Source: Argyresthia goedartella
Taxonomy: Eukaryota > Arthropoda > Insecta > Lepidoptera > Argyresthiidae
Length of the DNA stretch: 64,000 bases
Assembly: GCA_949825045.1 (NCBI GenBank)
Contig: OX463829.1
Location: 16,524,715 to 16,588,714, forward strand
Reading direction: 5' to 3'
Shown piece after piece: positions 22,222 through 33,273 of this stretch. How positions within the stretch are numbered: the first letter of the stretch is position 1; every line of letters starts with the position of its first letter. A program made the translations under genes and the position numbers. The notes under the pieces are model-generated. The model was given only the letters and a program-made list of their open reading frames with translations. It made no database searches and was not told the origin of the DNA.

Positions 22222-22570
22222 ATGAATCATCGCGCGCGCGCTCTCAACGCCAACACGTACTTAGTTTAACTCTGCCTTTTAAATTCAAAAACTGTGTTAA
22301 TTCGGAACCTATCGCGGTGAAACAAAAACAAATAGCAGGAGTTCAAATGGATCAATAAAACAACTCGATCCGCTTATTACAACGATACTCCAAAAGTTCC
22401 TAATACTCGAAAATTAACACAAACCTGCCGTTAAAGTGCCCGGTGAACTGCTGTTGTTGCTACCCAGTCAGCTGCGGCCGGTGAGTCACCAAGCGGTGCT
22501 GCGTCCTGCGAGGCCGAACACAACTACTCACTACTACTACGCGTTCACCAATTTCGTCACTGCAGCCGTC

Positions 22571-22645
22571 GAGCAAATAGCGCAGCCGGTAACCGTTTGC
22601 CTGGGGGCCCAGAGACACGAGTTCGATCCCCGGCGATCAACTTTT
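22571..22645 (+). other. tRNA-like sequence in LINE leader (copy B)
   Basis: Copy at +5008 of 17563-17637, here within the full-length LINE, about 340 bp from its 5' edge and about 40 bp before the ORF1 ATG at 22685. A and B boxes are unchanged. Confidence 0.55.
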
Positions 22646-22684
22646 TTGTTTTTACTTCGTAATTCTATATTTTTTTTTTGTACA

Positions 22685-22885
22685 ATGATGGATTGTAAGA
22701 TCAACTGCTGCTCAGGTTGCTGTGAGTATATGGAGGAGGATGAAAGAGTTACCTGCACGGAACCCAACTGCTTATTGGTGTACCATTACTTATGTGTTGG
22801 TCTCAGTGTAGGTCCCCACGCGGCCTGGACATGTCCAAATTGCAAGGTAAACTGCCCAAGAGTGATAACTCCAAAACACCGATAA
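22685..22885 (+). pseudogene. LINE ORF1 start, PHD-like finger (copy B)
   Basis: Same 66-residue reading as in copy A. It contains the PHD-like finger (CSGCC...CTEPNC...H...C...WTCPNC). In this copy the ORF1 sequence continues downstream after the premature TAA with frameshifts, so the two parts belong to one original protein. The ATG at 22685 is chosen because upstream in-frame starts are non-ATG and lie in the leader. Confidence 0.7.
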
Positions 22886-22926
22886 AGGCCAATGACGACT
22901 CCTTCGTGACTCTCCGGACTGGCCAA

Positions 22927-23720
22927 AAATGATGTGCCACCGCCGCCGTCGCCACTGCAGACAGCCCTAAGAACAGCAAGAATTTATTAACTGAGGATAG
23001 ACTGCGTGACATCTTGAAACATGAGATGACTGGAGCTCTACGAGCAACGAGGAATTTATATCGGCTGAACTCAAGAGCACCAACAACCTCATCAGCGGAC
23101 TTACCGATTCAATGGCCTTTTTCAACGAGCAATTCGAGAACATGAAGGACAGACTTGAAGAACACTCTAACACAATTTCAACAATGAAGTTAGAAAATGA
23201 GAGTCTAAAATCGGTAGTAAAAGATCTCTCCCGAAGACTCACGATCACGGAACAAATCATGCGTGAATCTAATATAGAGATTAACGGGATTCCCGAGCAC
23301 AAATCTGAGAACCTACCAAATACGGTAGAGCAACTCACAAAGATTGTCGGTAGCCCACTGGACGACAGCGAAATCTAATACGCCACCCGGGTCGCCAAGA
23401 TGAGTAAAGACAACAACAAACCTAGAGCTGTAGTAGTGAAATTGCGCAGTCCCCGTCAACGCGACGCTGTTCTCGCCGCCATAGTAAAGTTCAACAAGGC
23501 TAACCCTGAGGACAAGTTGAGCTCCACACACCTTGGCTTCGGAGGGCCTCGCGAACCTGTCTTCGTTTCCGAGCACCTAACGCCAGCAAACAAATCACTA
23601 CACGCAGCCGCTCGTAAGAAGTCTACACGTTCGTCTGGGTTCGCAACGGCAAAATTTTCGCAAGAAAGGACACCAACTGCTAGGCTCTACTCATACGAAG
23701 CGAAGATAGCCTACGTTTGA
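22927..23720 (+). pseudogene. LINE ORF1, coiled-coil and C-terminal domain
   Basis: Continuation of ORF1. 23112-23378 has heptad-like residues (FENMKDRLEEHSNTISTMKL, then LSRRLTITEQIM), a coiled coil probably used for oligomerisation, then SNIEINGIPEHKSENLPN. A single in-frame TAA at 23376-23378 interrupts it, and the same frame goes on to 23720 with PRAVVVKLRSPRQRDAVLAA and EPVFVSEHLTPANKSLHAAA, the C-terminal domain of this LINE ORF1 family. The stretch 22886-23110 is frameshifted. I expect an original length of about 330 residues. No activity is likely. Confidence 0.7.
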
Positions 23721-23745
23721 TGTGTAAGACTCTATAAGTGTTTTA

Positions 23746-24736
23746 TTGAACTATTTTTATGGTGTTAATTGCTTTAAATTCGCTAGAATATACTATCAAA
23801 ATGTCCGCGGTTTACGGACCAAAACCAATAACCTCTACAAAAACATATCTAGCAGCGATCATGAAATAATTGTTCTCACAGAAACTTGGTTAAATGATAA
23901 TGTCGCAAATTCTGAGTTAATGGACTATGTAGTCTTAAACCCACTAAAGACAGCAAGGCCGATGGAGGTGGAGTCCTCATAGCAGTCTCAAAGAAATATC
24001 AATCTACTCGCGTGACAAATTGGGAAAGTAAAGACAGGAAATTTGAGGACCTATGGGTTATTGTTGAAACTAGGACTGGAGGCTGCACAAAAAAGCTGGC
24101 CATATGTGCTGTATATATCTACCTTCACCAATAAAATTAGAATACCTATCTGAATTTTTCGACAACGCCAATAGAATTCACAACTACGCCGACGAAGTCG
24201 CTAGACTAGGAGACTTTAATCTAGGTTTTATAGATTGGAACAGAGCCGCTAACCAAGTTCACATGGTCCCGTCCAACTACGAAAGTACCCTAGGCTTTCA
24301 ACTCATCGACTTTATTACGATGAACAGTCTGTATCTATTTAACTGCATCGGTAATAAGGATGACAATATTCTCGATTTAGTACTCGCAAGTGTTCCCCAT
24401 GTGACCGTCGCCCGATCTTCTGACACTCTAAGCAAGCTAGACTCCTACCAGCCTCCCCTAGACATCCAAATCAGTTCATCACACCTTACCTACCTTAAAC
24501 CCAACGTTGGACATCGACACAACTTCTTCAAAGCCGACTACGAAGGGCTTAAATCGCATCTAAAGTCCATCAAGTGGGAGGACATATTCCATCATTGTGA
24601 AAACGTCAATGAAATGACCTCACTCTTCTATTCCACACTGAAAGATGTCATTAACAAACATGTCCCTAAACAGATAATTAAAACATGGACAACATCCTCC
24701 CTGGTTCAGCAAACAGCTGATGAGACTGATTGCTGA
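23746..24736 (+). pseudogene. LINE ORF2, AP-type endonuclease region
   Basis: The endonuclease nicks target DNA to prime reverse transcription. Readings at 23746-23982 (YYQNVRGLRTKTNNLY, then EIIVLTETWLND) and 24104-24736 (LGDFNLGFIDWN, then NILDLVLAS) match the start and middle of the APE domain, with a frameshift between them near 23970-24100. The His-containing end motif (SSHLTYL) is weakly visible. Stops at 24736 and beyond separate it from the RT. Confidence 0.7.
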
Positions 24737-24779
24737 AAAGGAACGAATTAGACGGAAATATCGTAAATACCAGAATCCC

Positions 24780-26658
24780 CGTGACTAAATAGAATTCGAG
24801 ATCGCCCGAGAACGCTGTCATAAACTGTATGACAGTTGCATGAAAACGTACTTGATCAATATATAATCCAGTATTCCAGATAACCCCAAGGCCTTCTGGA
24901 GTTGTATCAAGTCCAAGCGAAAAGGTCTTTCTTCACTTCCAGCGAGAATGTTTAAAGACCACGAATCGGCAAACAGTGGAAGCGAGATCGCACAGCTCTT
25001 TGCTGGGCACTTTTCGTCAGTCTATACAGATCAAGACCCAGTAAAACCCGCTGACCTAACCTGACCATATACCCAACAAAATAGGCCTGTCTAAAATCAT
25101 AATCAGCGAGCGTGAGATACTTAAAAAATGCAAAACCCTTGATGTGTTTAAAGGCGTGGGACCCGACGACATTCCCGCAGTGTTTGTGAAACTCTGTGCA
25201 CCAGGCCTGTGCTTCCCACTCTCTGTAATATTTAATCAATCCTTGAAAGAGGGTTGCTTTCCCGACGAATAAAAAAAAAGGAGAATAGTTCCGGTCTACA
25301 AAAAGGGTGATGAAAGCGACATCAAAAATTACCGACCTATTTCTATCCTATCGTGCTTTTCAAAACTCTTTGAATCCTTAATCTGCCCACTTATCACACA
25401 TCACATCGACAAGTTTATCTCACCTGAATAGCACGGCTTCAAGCGCGGATGATCGGTGGAAACAAATCTAATCTCATACGTCAATGACATATCCCGTGAG
25501 TTGGACAAAGGTCTCCAGGTGGACGCAGTGTATACCGACTTCAGCAGCGCTTTCGACAAGGTAAACCACTTGCTGCTCCTGAGAAAGCTGGCAGAACTTG
25601 GTGTTCACGGGTCACTGCTGGATTGGTTTGGGTCGTATCTGTCGCAGAGACCTCAGACAGTGACAGTGAGTGGACACAAGTCTCAGCTATACCACGCGAA
25701 GTCAGGAGTCCCACAGGGCTCTCACCTTGGACCCGTACTTTTTCTGATTTTCATCAATGACTTGACGTCCCATATCGCACACTGTAAATATTCCCTGTTT
25801 GCGGACGATTTAAAACTCTACAAGACCATTATGTCGGAGGCTGACGTGGAATTATTGCAAAAGGATCTAAACGAGATAGCGATCTGGTGCCGTGATAATA
25901 GGATGGTTCTCAACGCAACAAAATGCTATCACATCACTTTCACCAACAAGAAAACGCCAATAGCTTCCTCGTTCACTCTTAACAGTATCGTACTTCAAAC
26001 CGTGAATGAAATGCGTGACCTCGGAGTACTGATGAATTCCAACCTGAAGTTTACATCCCACATCAGCGCCACTGTGCGTAAAGCCGCAAAAATGCTAGGC
26101 TTTATAAAGCGCAATTCCAAAGGTTTTCGCTTCGCCACCACCAAGATCCTCCTATACAATGCTCTGGTTCGAAGCCACCTTGAGTACGCTTCCGTTGTCT
26201 GGATTCCCGTCTACGCAGTCCACTCCGATAGAATTGAATGCATCCAGCAGGTATTTACCAAACATCTAGCGTACAGCCAACCGGGGATTTTACACAGGGA
26301 AACCTACGAACGACGATTAGACCACTTCGGCATGGGTACTTTGAACTTCCAACGAAACCTACAGGACCTTCTATTCCTGCATAAGGTCTGTAATAATCAC
26401 TTAGATGTCAGCAACATCCTGAGCCAGATTGGACTGACAGTCCCCTACAACTACCCACGCAAACGTATCTCCAACACCCTCCATACACCTCTATGTAGGA
26501 CAAATATTTACAAGCACTCGCCGATACCCAGAATGTGCGACATATATAACAACTGCTGTAGTGAAATCGACATAGACATATTTCATGATAGCTTACCTGT
26601 CTTCAGAAATAAAATCCTGAAAGAGCAAACCAACTTGAACCTAATATTATTCTTATAG
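24780..26658 (+). pseudogene. LINE ORF2, reverse transcriptase and C-terminal region
   Basis: The RT copies the element RNA at the nicked site. Fingers motifs lie in broken frames before 25456 (GPDDIPAVFVKLC near 25160, then RIVPVYKKGDE and YRPISIL near 25280-25350). From 25456 a 400-codon uninterrupted frame has AVYTDFSSAFDKVNH, the SGVPQGSHLGPVLFLIFIND motif, catalytic FADD (in SLFADDLKLY), a thumb and a CR1-like C-terminal region ending at 26656-26658. The half from 25456 is undamaged; the 5' part contains TGA and TAA codons (for example near 25450). Confidence 0.75.
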
Positions 26659-26697
26659 TTCATAAATATTATTCATAAATATTATTCATAAATATTA
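26659..26697. repeat. Three 13-bp tandem units in LINE 3' UTR
   Basis: TTCATAAATATTA occurs three times head to tail directly after the ORF2 stop. The rest to 26900 is AT-rich 3' untranslated sequence. Confidence 0.85.
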
Positions 26698-26922
26698 TTA
26701 TATAGCTACCCACTTAAATTCCAAATTCTAATTAACTGTTATTTATTACTATACTTATATTCTAAGTTAAATTACAAAATTAAATTTTAGTACAACAATA
26801 GTCAATGCTGTGCTCATCTATAATAGGTACTCATATAAGAACAATACCATCATATTTCTATTGTATAATTTTGTATATGTGTGCTGTTGATGTGCCTAAT
26901 TAAATAAATAAATAAATGAATC

Positions 26923-28200
26923 CCTCCTTCAATACCCGATTTCATACCTGCACATAGCTGATCAGAGCCACATGCTAGTTAAACATCTAGCCCTGTTGCG
27001 GTCGCCATGGCTTTTGCAATGATGCGTTGTAGTATTTCACCTATGCCAATAGGGCGGACGCCTGGATATTTATCTAGTACTATACCTCTTCTTGTTAATA
27101 AAGCTCTTATGCAGTCCCAATCGACAATTTCACTGCTGAGTTTTCTAGTTAGTGCTGCGATTGATTCTCTCAGTTCTGAGCTGTCGTTCCCAAAGCAAAG
27201 TAGAAGTGATTTCCATTGTTCTGAGTCGGTGCCGCTTGGTCCAGCTCCGCCAGACAGTTGTCTAGCAACTTTTTCTATGTGGTTTGAGGTGATATCGACT
27301 TTTGTCATAATCGGGAGGTCACGTTGGTCTATAAAATCTGATAGCTGTGGGGTTACTTGGTGAGGATGTTTGTCTTTAAATATTTGATGTACTGTTTTAT
27401 TTCCTATTTTTTCAGATGGGTCCAAGATTCCACCCTCAGATCATTCCTTTATCCATCTATTTGCCTGTCTAATTTTTCCTTGTAACATTAGGCGGCCAAA
27501 TATTCGGGCAGTATGATCAGCGTCTTGTTTCTGTTTATTTTTTTGAAGCTAGCTTTGAGTTGCACATTAGAGTTTCTGCAATTAATACATCATAATGACC
27601 TGATTTCCACATATCCAATCTTCTTTGAAGTGTTCGCCTAATATCCTGGCCTGATATAACCAAATTGTCTCTCTGTAATATTGTGCTATATAAGATGAAT
27701 ATTTTTTCAGAGTTTCCTTCTCCTGGTAGGTTGTTTGAGAGTTCTTTTATCTCTGTGGCAAGGAGTGTGGTTAGTTGTCTGCCTATGTTTCCTTGTGTGT
27801 TACTATATTGCTTACTACGGAAATTTAAAAGATTTTTCCAGCGTTCTCTCCAGATTGAGTCTGGGCCACCTTTGCTATTAATTAATCTTGCATTTAATCC
27901 TATTAGGAAAAAGTTTCGGATGGTTTCTGGTATATGTGATTGGTTTATGGGTTCATGGATTATTTCGTCTTGTATTTGCCCAGGGTTTAGCTCATATTTT
28001 GAACAGGAGTGGTGGTGGGTGGGTGTAAGTAATCTGGGTGCGATGCGAGGATATGTCTCTTTAGACCTCGTTTTTTGTATTTCTGTGCACAAACCGGGCA
28101 TGATTCTTTTATTGGTATTTGTTGCATGGATAAAAATTGTGCCTGTGATGATGCAGCATCGTCTCCTCCGTCGGTGTCTTCGTCATCCATTATCAGGGTT
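26923..28200 (-). pseudogene. 5' half of the R2-type non-LTR retrotransposon
   Basis: Reads leftward from an ATG at 28190. There is an acidic start, then a C2H2 finger (CPVCAQKYKKRGLKRHILASH, C-x2-C...H-x4-H, about 28110-28045). After a frameshift comes a long region (28101-27535) with KGGPDSIWRERWKNLL, then [17 protein letters not shown] and [20 protein letters not shown] (27425-26979), which is the RT fingers/palm start. A TAA follows GLDV, and the frame after it runs to the LINE insertion at 26922. The next expected residues are found at 22221 in copy B. Original length was therefore about 3 kb of coding sequence. Function was self-copying by target-primed reverse transcription; the copy is dead. 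Confidence 0.7.
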
Positions 28201-28877
28201 TGTAACTTTATACACGTAATTCACCAGGAATTTATTAATTTTGTTTTATAATACTAAATAAAAATGGGTGTAAATAGAAAAATAAAAATAAATTGAAATA
28301 TTTTTTTGACGTGACGTCTTGTCAGTTGAAACCATAAACTAAATTTATTGTTTATTTATTTGCTATTTGTCTGATCTAGTGCAGAATACGACCTATTAAA
28401 AACAGTTTTTCATTTAAATTGGCAGGCAATATAATTTTAATATTTACTTATTTAGATTTTTATTATATTAAAATCGTATAGTAAAGCGATGAATAATAAT
28501 ACCAAATAGTAACATTAATTAAGATTTTACTCACTTAAAGTTCAGTTCGTGTGAAGACTTCAGAACACCAAAATGGGGGTGGCTCCAGGTTCTAAAAGCC
28601 AATTAAGTATAATATCCCAAGTAAACCATCAACGCAGTATAACGCCCGACTACCAGCATTTCGGAATAGTTTTCGCATTTTGAGTTAGGTCTATAGTAGC
28701 ATTACAAACGTTTATATGGCTACTGTCAGGCTTATTTGGCACAAATAATACGGCTTTTGATCTTAAATAGATTCACAATGGTTGTTTAGTAGCATTATTG
28801 TAGTCAAAGAAGGTATCAATCGCATTAAAAAAGCTTTATTAAATTCAATGAATTTGCCAATCGCTTGACAGAATTTT
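28201..28877. other. AT-rich sequence without recognisable features
   Basis: Between the start of the R2-type element and the BEL LTR. I see no coding region, RNA gene or clear repeat. Confidence 0.4.
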
Positions 28878-29452
28878 TGTTTAATTCCACGCCTCAACCG
28901 AACGGCTTGGAATCTTGAGGGGGTGGTTTTCACCAGCATGTGGAGAATTGCAAGTGGTACTGACCTTGACGTCGTAGACCGGAATTCGAAAGCTCAATTC
29001 GAGGCAGGAATACGGGATAGGAGCACAAGGTGTGGGGGGAGAGGAACCGAATCTTACTCTCGTCGTAGCCCGATGCTGTCGCCGGCGTGTTGCTTGCCGA
29101 CACGAGGAGTCGCTGTCCGAATACGACGAGTTGGGGACCGAACAACTTTAGCCTTCACAACACGAATCACTCACTCCGCTGACGTGAATCTACTTATTTC
29201 CCGACGATTATTATGGTTGACACTCCGACCAGGCCCGACGCCTGTGTTAGACAATTGTTACACTAAAATACAGTCAAGGCCCGACGCCATGTGCAGACAT
29301 TTTTTCTCACGACAAGAAAGTAACCTCTAATTCGTCATCTCGTTTCTGTACAAGTGACAGCTGCGGTTCCGTTTCCGCTAGTGATGTCCCGATTACTCGC
29401 GGTCGATCCGCGCAACGAAAACCGGTGCGTTCCGAAGCATAAATATTAAACA
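28878..29452 (-). repeat. BEL/Pao 3' LTR
   Basis: 575 bp, pairs with 34982-35556. It begins TGTTTAATTCC and ends ATAAATATTAAACA on the plus strand. The integrase stop is about 30 bp away at 29484. Confidence 0.9.
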
Positions 29453-29483
29453 GTCACCCGCCCGGACAGGCCCGAACCTGTCC

Positions 29484-30548
29484 CTAATCGAGAAGGCGAG
29501 AAAGTGTTGCGACCGCTCTCTTGAGGACCGAGTCCCCCACCTTGACTTCTGCTGATCGAGGCGTGCCATCCCGACCCGTGTGCAAATTGACGATCCGTCC
29601 TCGTCTCCATCTCAATGATGGCAGGTTCGCATCCTTAATCAGCACCAAATCACCGACTTGAGGGGGGCTCGTCCGGTCAGTCCACTTAAGGCGCTGCTGC
29701 AAGATGTGCAAGTACTCAAGGTACCACCGTTTCCAAAAATCTTGAGCCATCTGCTGCAACATCTGCCACCTAGTTAACCGACTTAACTTAACATCACCGA
29801 ATGGGTATTCTGGCAGGGCGTTAAGGGGCTGACCTATCAGGAAGTGACCCGGCGTCAACGCTTCCAAATCATTTGGATCCGAACTGAGCGGGCACAACGG
29901 ACGCGAGTTCAGTGTCATTTCAATTTTACAGAACAGCGTCGCAAGCTCTTCAAAGCGTAGAGAGGTCTCACCGATGATCCTCGTCAGGTGCGACTTAGCC
30001 GATTTAACCGCAGCCTCAAAAATTCCTCCCCAATGAGGACATCCCGGCGGACTGAAAACCCATTCAATCCCTCGTCGGGAGCAAGCCGTACCGATGGCGT
30101 CCTGGTTACCGTTCAGGAATTGAGTGACCTCCTGCAGATATCGCCTGGCTCCGACAAAATTTGTGCCGTTGTCCGAACGGATTAATGTCGGGAGGCCCCT
30201 TCGTGAGACGAACCGATCTAGACATGCGATAAATGCCTCTGTAGTGAGGTCACTGACCACCTCCAAGTGGACTGCCTACGTGGCCAAGCACACGAAGACG
30301 CACAGGTATGCCTTCACTAATCTGGCGTTCCGTAGCTGTGAAGACTTGACCATGAATGGTCCCGCGAAATCCGTTCCGACACCCGCAATGGGCCGGATTT
30401 CGTTAACCCTATCCGAGGGCAAATCGCCCATCTGGGGCTGCATCGTAGCCGCCATGGCCCGATAACAAGGCAGGCACCGAAATACGACGCTACGCACTAA
30501 GCGTCTTCCCGATAGAATCCAGAACTCGCGCTGGAGAAACGCCATCAA
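29484..30548 (-). pseudogene. BEL/Pao integrase
   Basis: 30548-30276 has the zinc-binding remnant (FRCLPCYRAMAATMQPQMGD) and the first catalytic Asp (VGTDFAGPFMVKS). An in-frame TAG near 30276 (where Lys is expected before AVHLEVVSDL) separates it from 30266-29484. That part has the second Asp (LIRSDNGTNFVGA), Glu (HWGGIFEAAVKSAK) and the C-terminal part (VGDLVLIKDANLP, LRWRRGRIVNLH). With one codon different the domain would be continuous; as read, it is not functional. Confidence 0.8.
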
Positions 30549-31236
30549 GCCGTGGCATCCGACATGCCCATTCCGAATGTGTCGGAATGGGCATGTCGGA
30601 ACGGGTTGAGCCGAGCCACAGCTCCCTTCAGTTGGACGCGTCCGCGTCTCAGAATGTCCAATTCGGACTTAAAGTGCACCGTCTGCACGTTCCGTACCAA
30701 TGCGAACAACGCATGGTTCCGTTCCCGTGGTGTCAGGACCTGTGTCCACACCCGTTGCGCCTCAGAATTACGACAATTCCGCGCAAATCGGAAGATCCAG
30801 GCGGTCACATTGACCAGCTTGTCGAGCGAGCTGTACCATTCCAGCAGGCTGAACTCCTCTTCCGGCTCTGGTTGCGTCGTACAGACACCGACTGTCAAGG
30901 CGCCGTTCGCCGAGGTAACGCGTGGACTCATTGGCCAATCCGATTCGGCTTGAGTCAACCATTTTGGACCCCACCACAAGGGATGTCCAACCAACTCCGG
31001 AGCGTGACACCCACGAGACGCACAGTCTGCTGGGTTCATCTCCCCTGGAACATGTCTCAAGATTAAGGGAACCTCCGAATTCAAAATCTGCGAAACCCGA
31101 TTCGCCACAAAAATCTCCAGCTTGTGAACTGAAGCCTTCAGCCAGCATAACATGATCTGGCTGTCCGTCCAAGCGTAGACCGTATCTTCTAACGCTATTG
31201 ACCCACGAAGAACCGTCATCGTGTGGTTGAGCAGAC
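30545..31236 (-). pseudogene. BEL/Pao RNase H region
   Basis: After a frameshift near 31240 the reading goes on with YAWTDSQIMLCWL (RNase H active-site block), FVANRVSQI, LRHVPGEMNPADCASRG and LVGHPLWWGPKWL, all standard for BEL elements. It then runs into the integrase N-terminal linker. It ends at 30545, where a 19-bp inverted repeat (30558-30600) has disturbed the sequence, and the reading moves to another frame at 30548. Confidence 0.75.
30558..30600. repeat. Perfect 19-bp inverted repeat with a 5-nt loop
   Basis: Left arm 30558-30576 is the exact reverse complement of 30582-30600; the loop is 30577-30581. It sits at the frame break between the BEL RNase H and integrase readings. Confidence 0.9.
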
Positions 31237-31239
31237 GAG

Positions 31240-33229
31240 TCAGGAGAGCCGCTCCTTAGGAATGGTCAGGCGAGTGCGCAACGGCGCAACCTTGCTCTTG
31301 GCCATGACCAACCGCACATCAACCTCCCCAGAGGAGTCGACCGTACGCAGACACACCGCAGCTCCGTAGCCCTTCTCCGAGGATTCGCAAAACCCATGCA
31401 GGGTGGCGGTGTATCGTTTGGTGGGGACCAACCTCCGTGGCAGTGAAATCCGATTGATGCCAGGGAGGGTCGAAAAGAACGAGTCCCACTCTGAGCTCAA
31501 TGACCCGCCGATCGGGTCGTCCCATTTCAGCTCAGCAGACCACAATTGCCGCATAAAACACTTGAGCTGAAATGTTACCGGGGTGATCCACCCGTTTGGA
31601 TCAAATGCCCTAGCCACCGTTGAAAGGACGTTCCGTTTCTTCCAGACCTTCGGGGAGTCCAACTCGACCCGATACGAAAACATGTCTGACACCGGCTGGT
31701 ACTGGACGCCTAATACCGACAACATATTTGGATTTTCCAAATTTTCAAAAATGTGGGGATCCTGCTGGTAGTCATCCGGAAGACCAGTCAGTAACTCTGG
31801 AGAGTTCGACATCCATTTCCAGAGCTCGTAACCTCCACCCCGTAAGAGTTCAACTAGCTCGTCCCGTCGAGCGAGCGCCTAATCTACGGAATCTGCACCG
31901 GTACAGATATCGTCCACGTAGAGATCCTGCTCCAGGATCGCTGCTCCTCTAGGGAAATTTAACCGTTCTCGATCCGTTAACTCCCGCAGAGTGCGAATCG
32001 CCAAATAAGGACTAGACCGTAGCCCGTACGTGTTGGTGTTCAGCTCGTACACCCTGATGGGCTGATCTGGGCTCTCTTGCCACAGTATCAGCTGGTACCG
32101 TCTATCGTCAGGGTGAATGACCGTCTGTCTAAACATCATCCGGATGTCAGCTACAAACACAACATTGTGTCGACGGAACCGTGTGATAACATCCGCGATG
32201 TCATGGTTCAAATTCGGCCCTGAATGCAAACACTGGTTCAGGTTCATGCCGTTAGATGTTGATGCCGATCCATCGAACACTACCCGTATTTTGCCCTCCG
32301 GGGTCCTCAAGACCACGTGATGGGGCAGGAAGCAGTGGTCTTCACGCTTCCAGTCGATACCCGAAACCGACATGTGGCCGAGCGACTCGTATTCCCGCAT
32401 GAAATCGACGTACTTCTGCCGGAAAATCCCGTCACGCTTCATGCGTCGTTCCATCGACAGAAGCCGCGTCTCGGCTGCATGGTGTGAACTGCCCAGCGGT
32501 GGGCGATCACTCCGGAATGGAAGACGTGTGAGAAATCGACCTGACCGAAGGCGACCATTATTGTTCCGATAAAACTGTTCACACTCTTCTTCAACCGGGT
32601 CCAACCGGCGGACCGTAGGTGGTTCCTCCACCTCCCAAAACTTCTGTATCACCTCCGAGAGTACAGAACCGAATAAGGGACTACGAGTCGCTAGGCGTGG
32701 GGCAGCCGGCATGACCGGACCCATTACCGCATGGCCCAGTCTGGTGTTGACCGAAACCAGACCAGTCGCCTGCAACACGTGGACTAACAGGTATCCCAAG
32801 GCATCGACACCCAATAAAATGTCTACTGGGCCCGGAATATCGAACTCCGGGTCAGCCAGTGACAACCCAGCGACCAACTGTCGCACCGAGGGCGACAACC
32901 GTACGTGAGGGTGTGAGCCCATCACATTAGGCATGACTAATGCCGTGACCGTCAGATTCACCGATGACGAGAGAGTAATCCGACATACTCCCTTAACGGA
33001 ACCGACTTCCGTGTTCCCAATTCCCCGAATGGAATGTGGATACTCTCTTACCGAAATGCCCAACCGTCTTACAAGGTTGCACGAGACTAAGCACCCCTGG
33101 GCCCCCGAGTCCAATAGTGCTCGTGCCACACATGATTTGCCGTCCGAACTCCACGCTATCACAGAGGCGGTGGGGAGCATGACCGTCTGTGGAGTGGCGA
33201 CACCCTGTAAGTGGGCGGCGTGTCCCTAG
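31240..33229 (-). pseudogene. pol: BEL/Pao Pol: protease, reverse transcriptase, A17-type region
   Basis: Aspartic protease is at the start (VARALLDSGAQGCLVS, about 33125-33085). RT follows, with CFLPHHVVLRTPEGKIRVVF, GSASTSNGMNLNQCL and the catalytic box YVDD (in LEQDLYVDDICTGAD, near 31895-31930). A TAG directly after that block, at 31879-31881, is in frame, and the same frame continues to 31240 with LLTGLPDDYQQ, LGVQYQPVSDMFSYRV and FDPNGWITPVTFQLKCFMRQLW, the segment Pfam calls peptidase A17 in Pao elements. The frame ends at 31240 through a small deletion; LLTRLLNH continues in another frame. Order and content are those of BEL/Pao elements. Confidence 0.8.
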
Positions 33230-33273
33230 CGGGAACCTCCGCGGGATCCGAACCCGCTGAGACCTCCGTCGGC

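Larger units (their letters stand above)
17913..22920. repeat. Tandem duplication, copy B (5008 bp)
   Basis: Near-identical second copy of 12905-17912. It runs directly into the rest of the plus-strand LINE at 22921, so copy B has the natural right-hand context and the natural left-hand context is at copy A. All features in copy A recur here at +5008. Confidence 0.95.
22229..26915 (+). mobile_element. CR1/Jockey-type LINE inserted in the R2-type element
   Basis: The left edge is ATCGCGCGCGCG at 22229 and the right edge is a short (AAAT)n tail ending about 26915. The heptamer ATGAATC flanks it on both sides (22222-22228 and 26916-26922), as a target-site duplication would. ORF1 has a PHD-like finger and a coiled coil; ORF2 has AP endonuclease and RT. 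Both ORFs contain stops or frameshifts. The element is about 4.7 kb, near full length. Confidence 0.85.
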
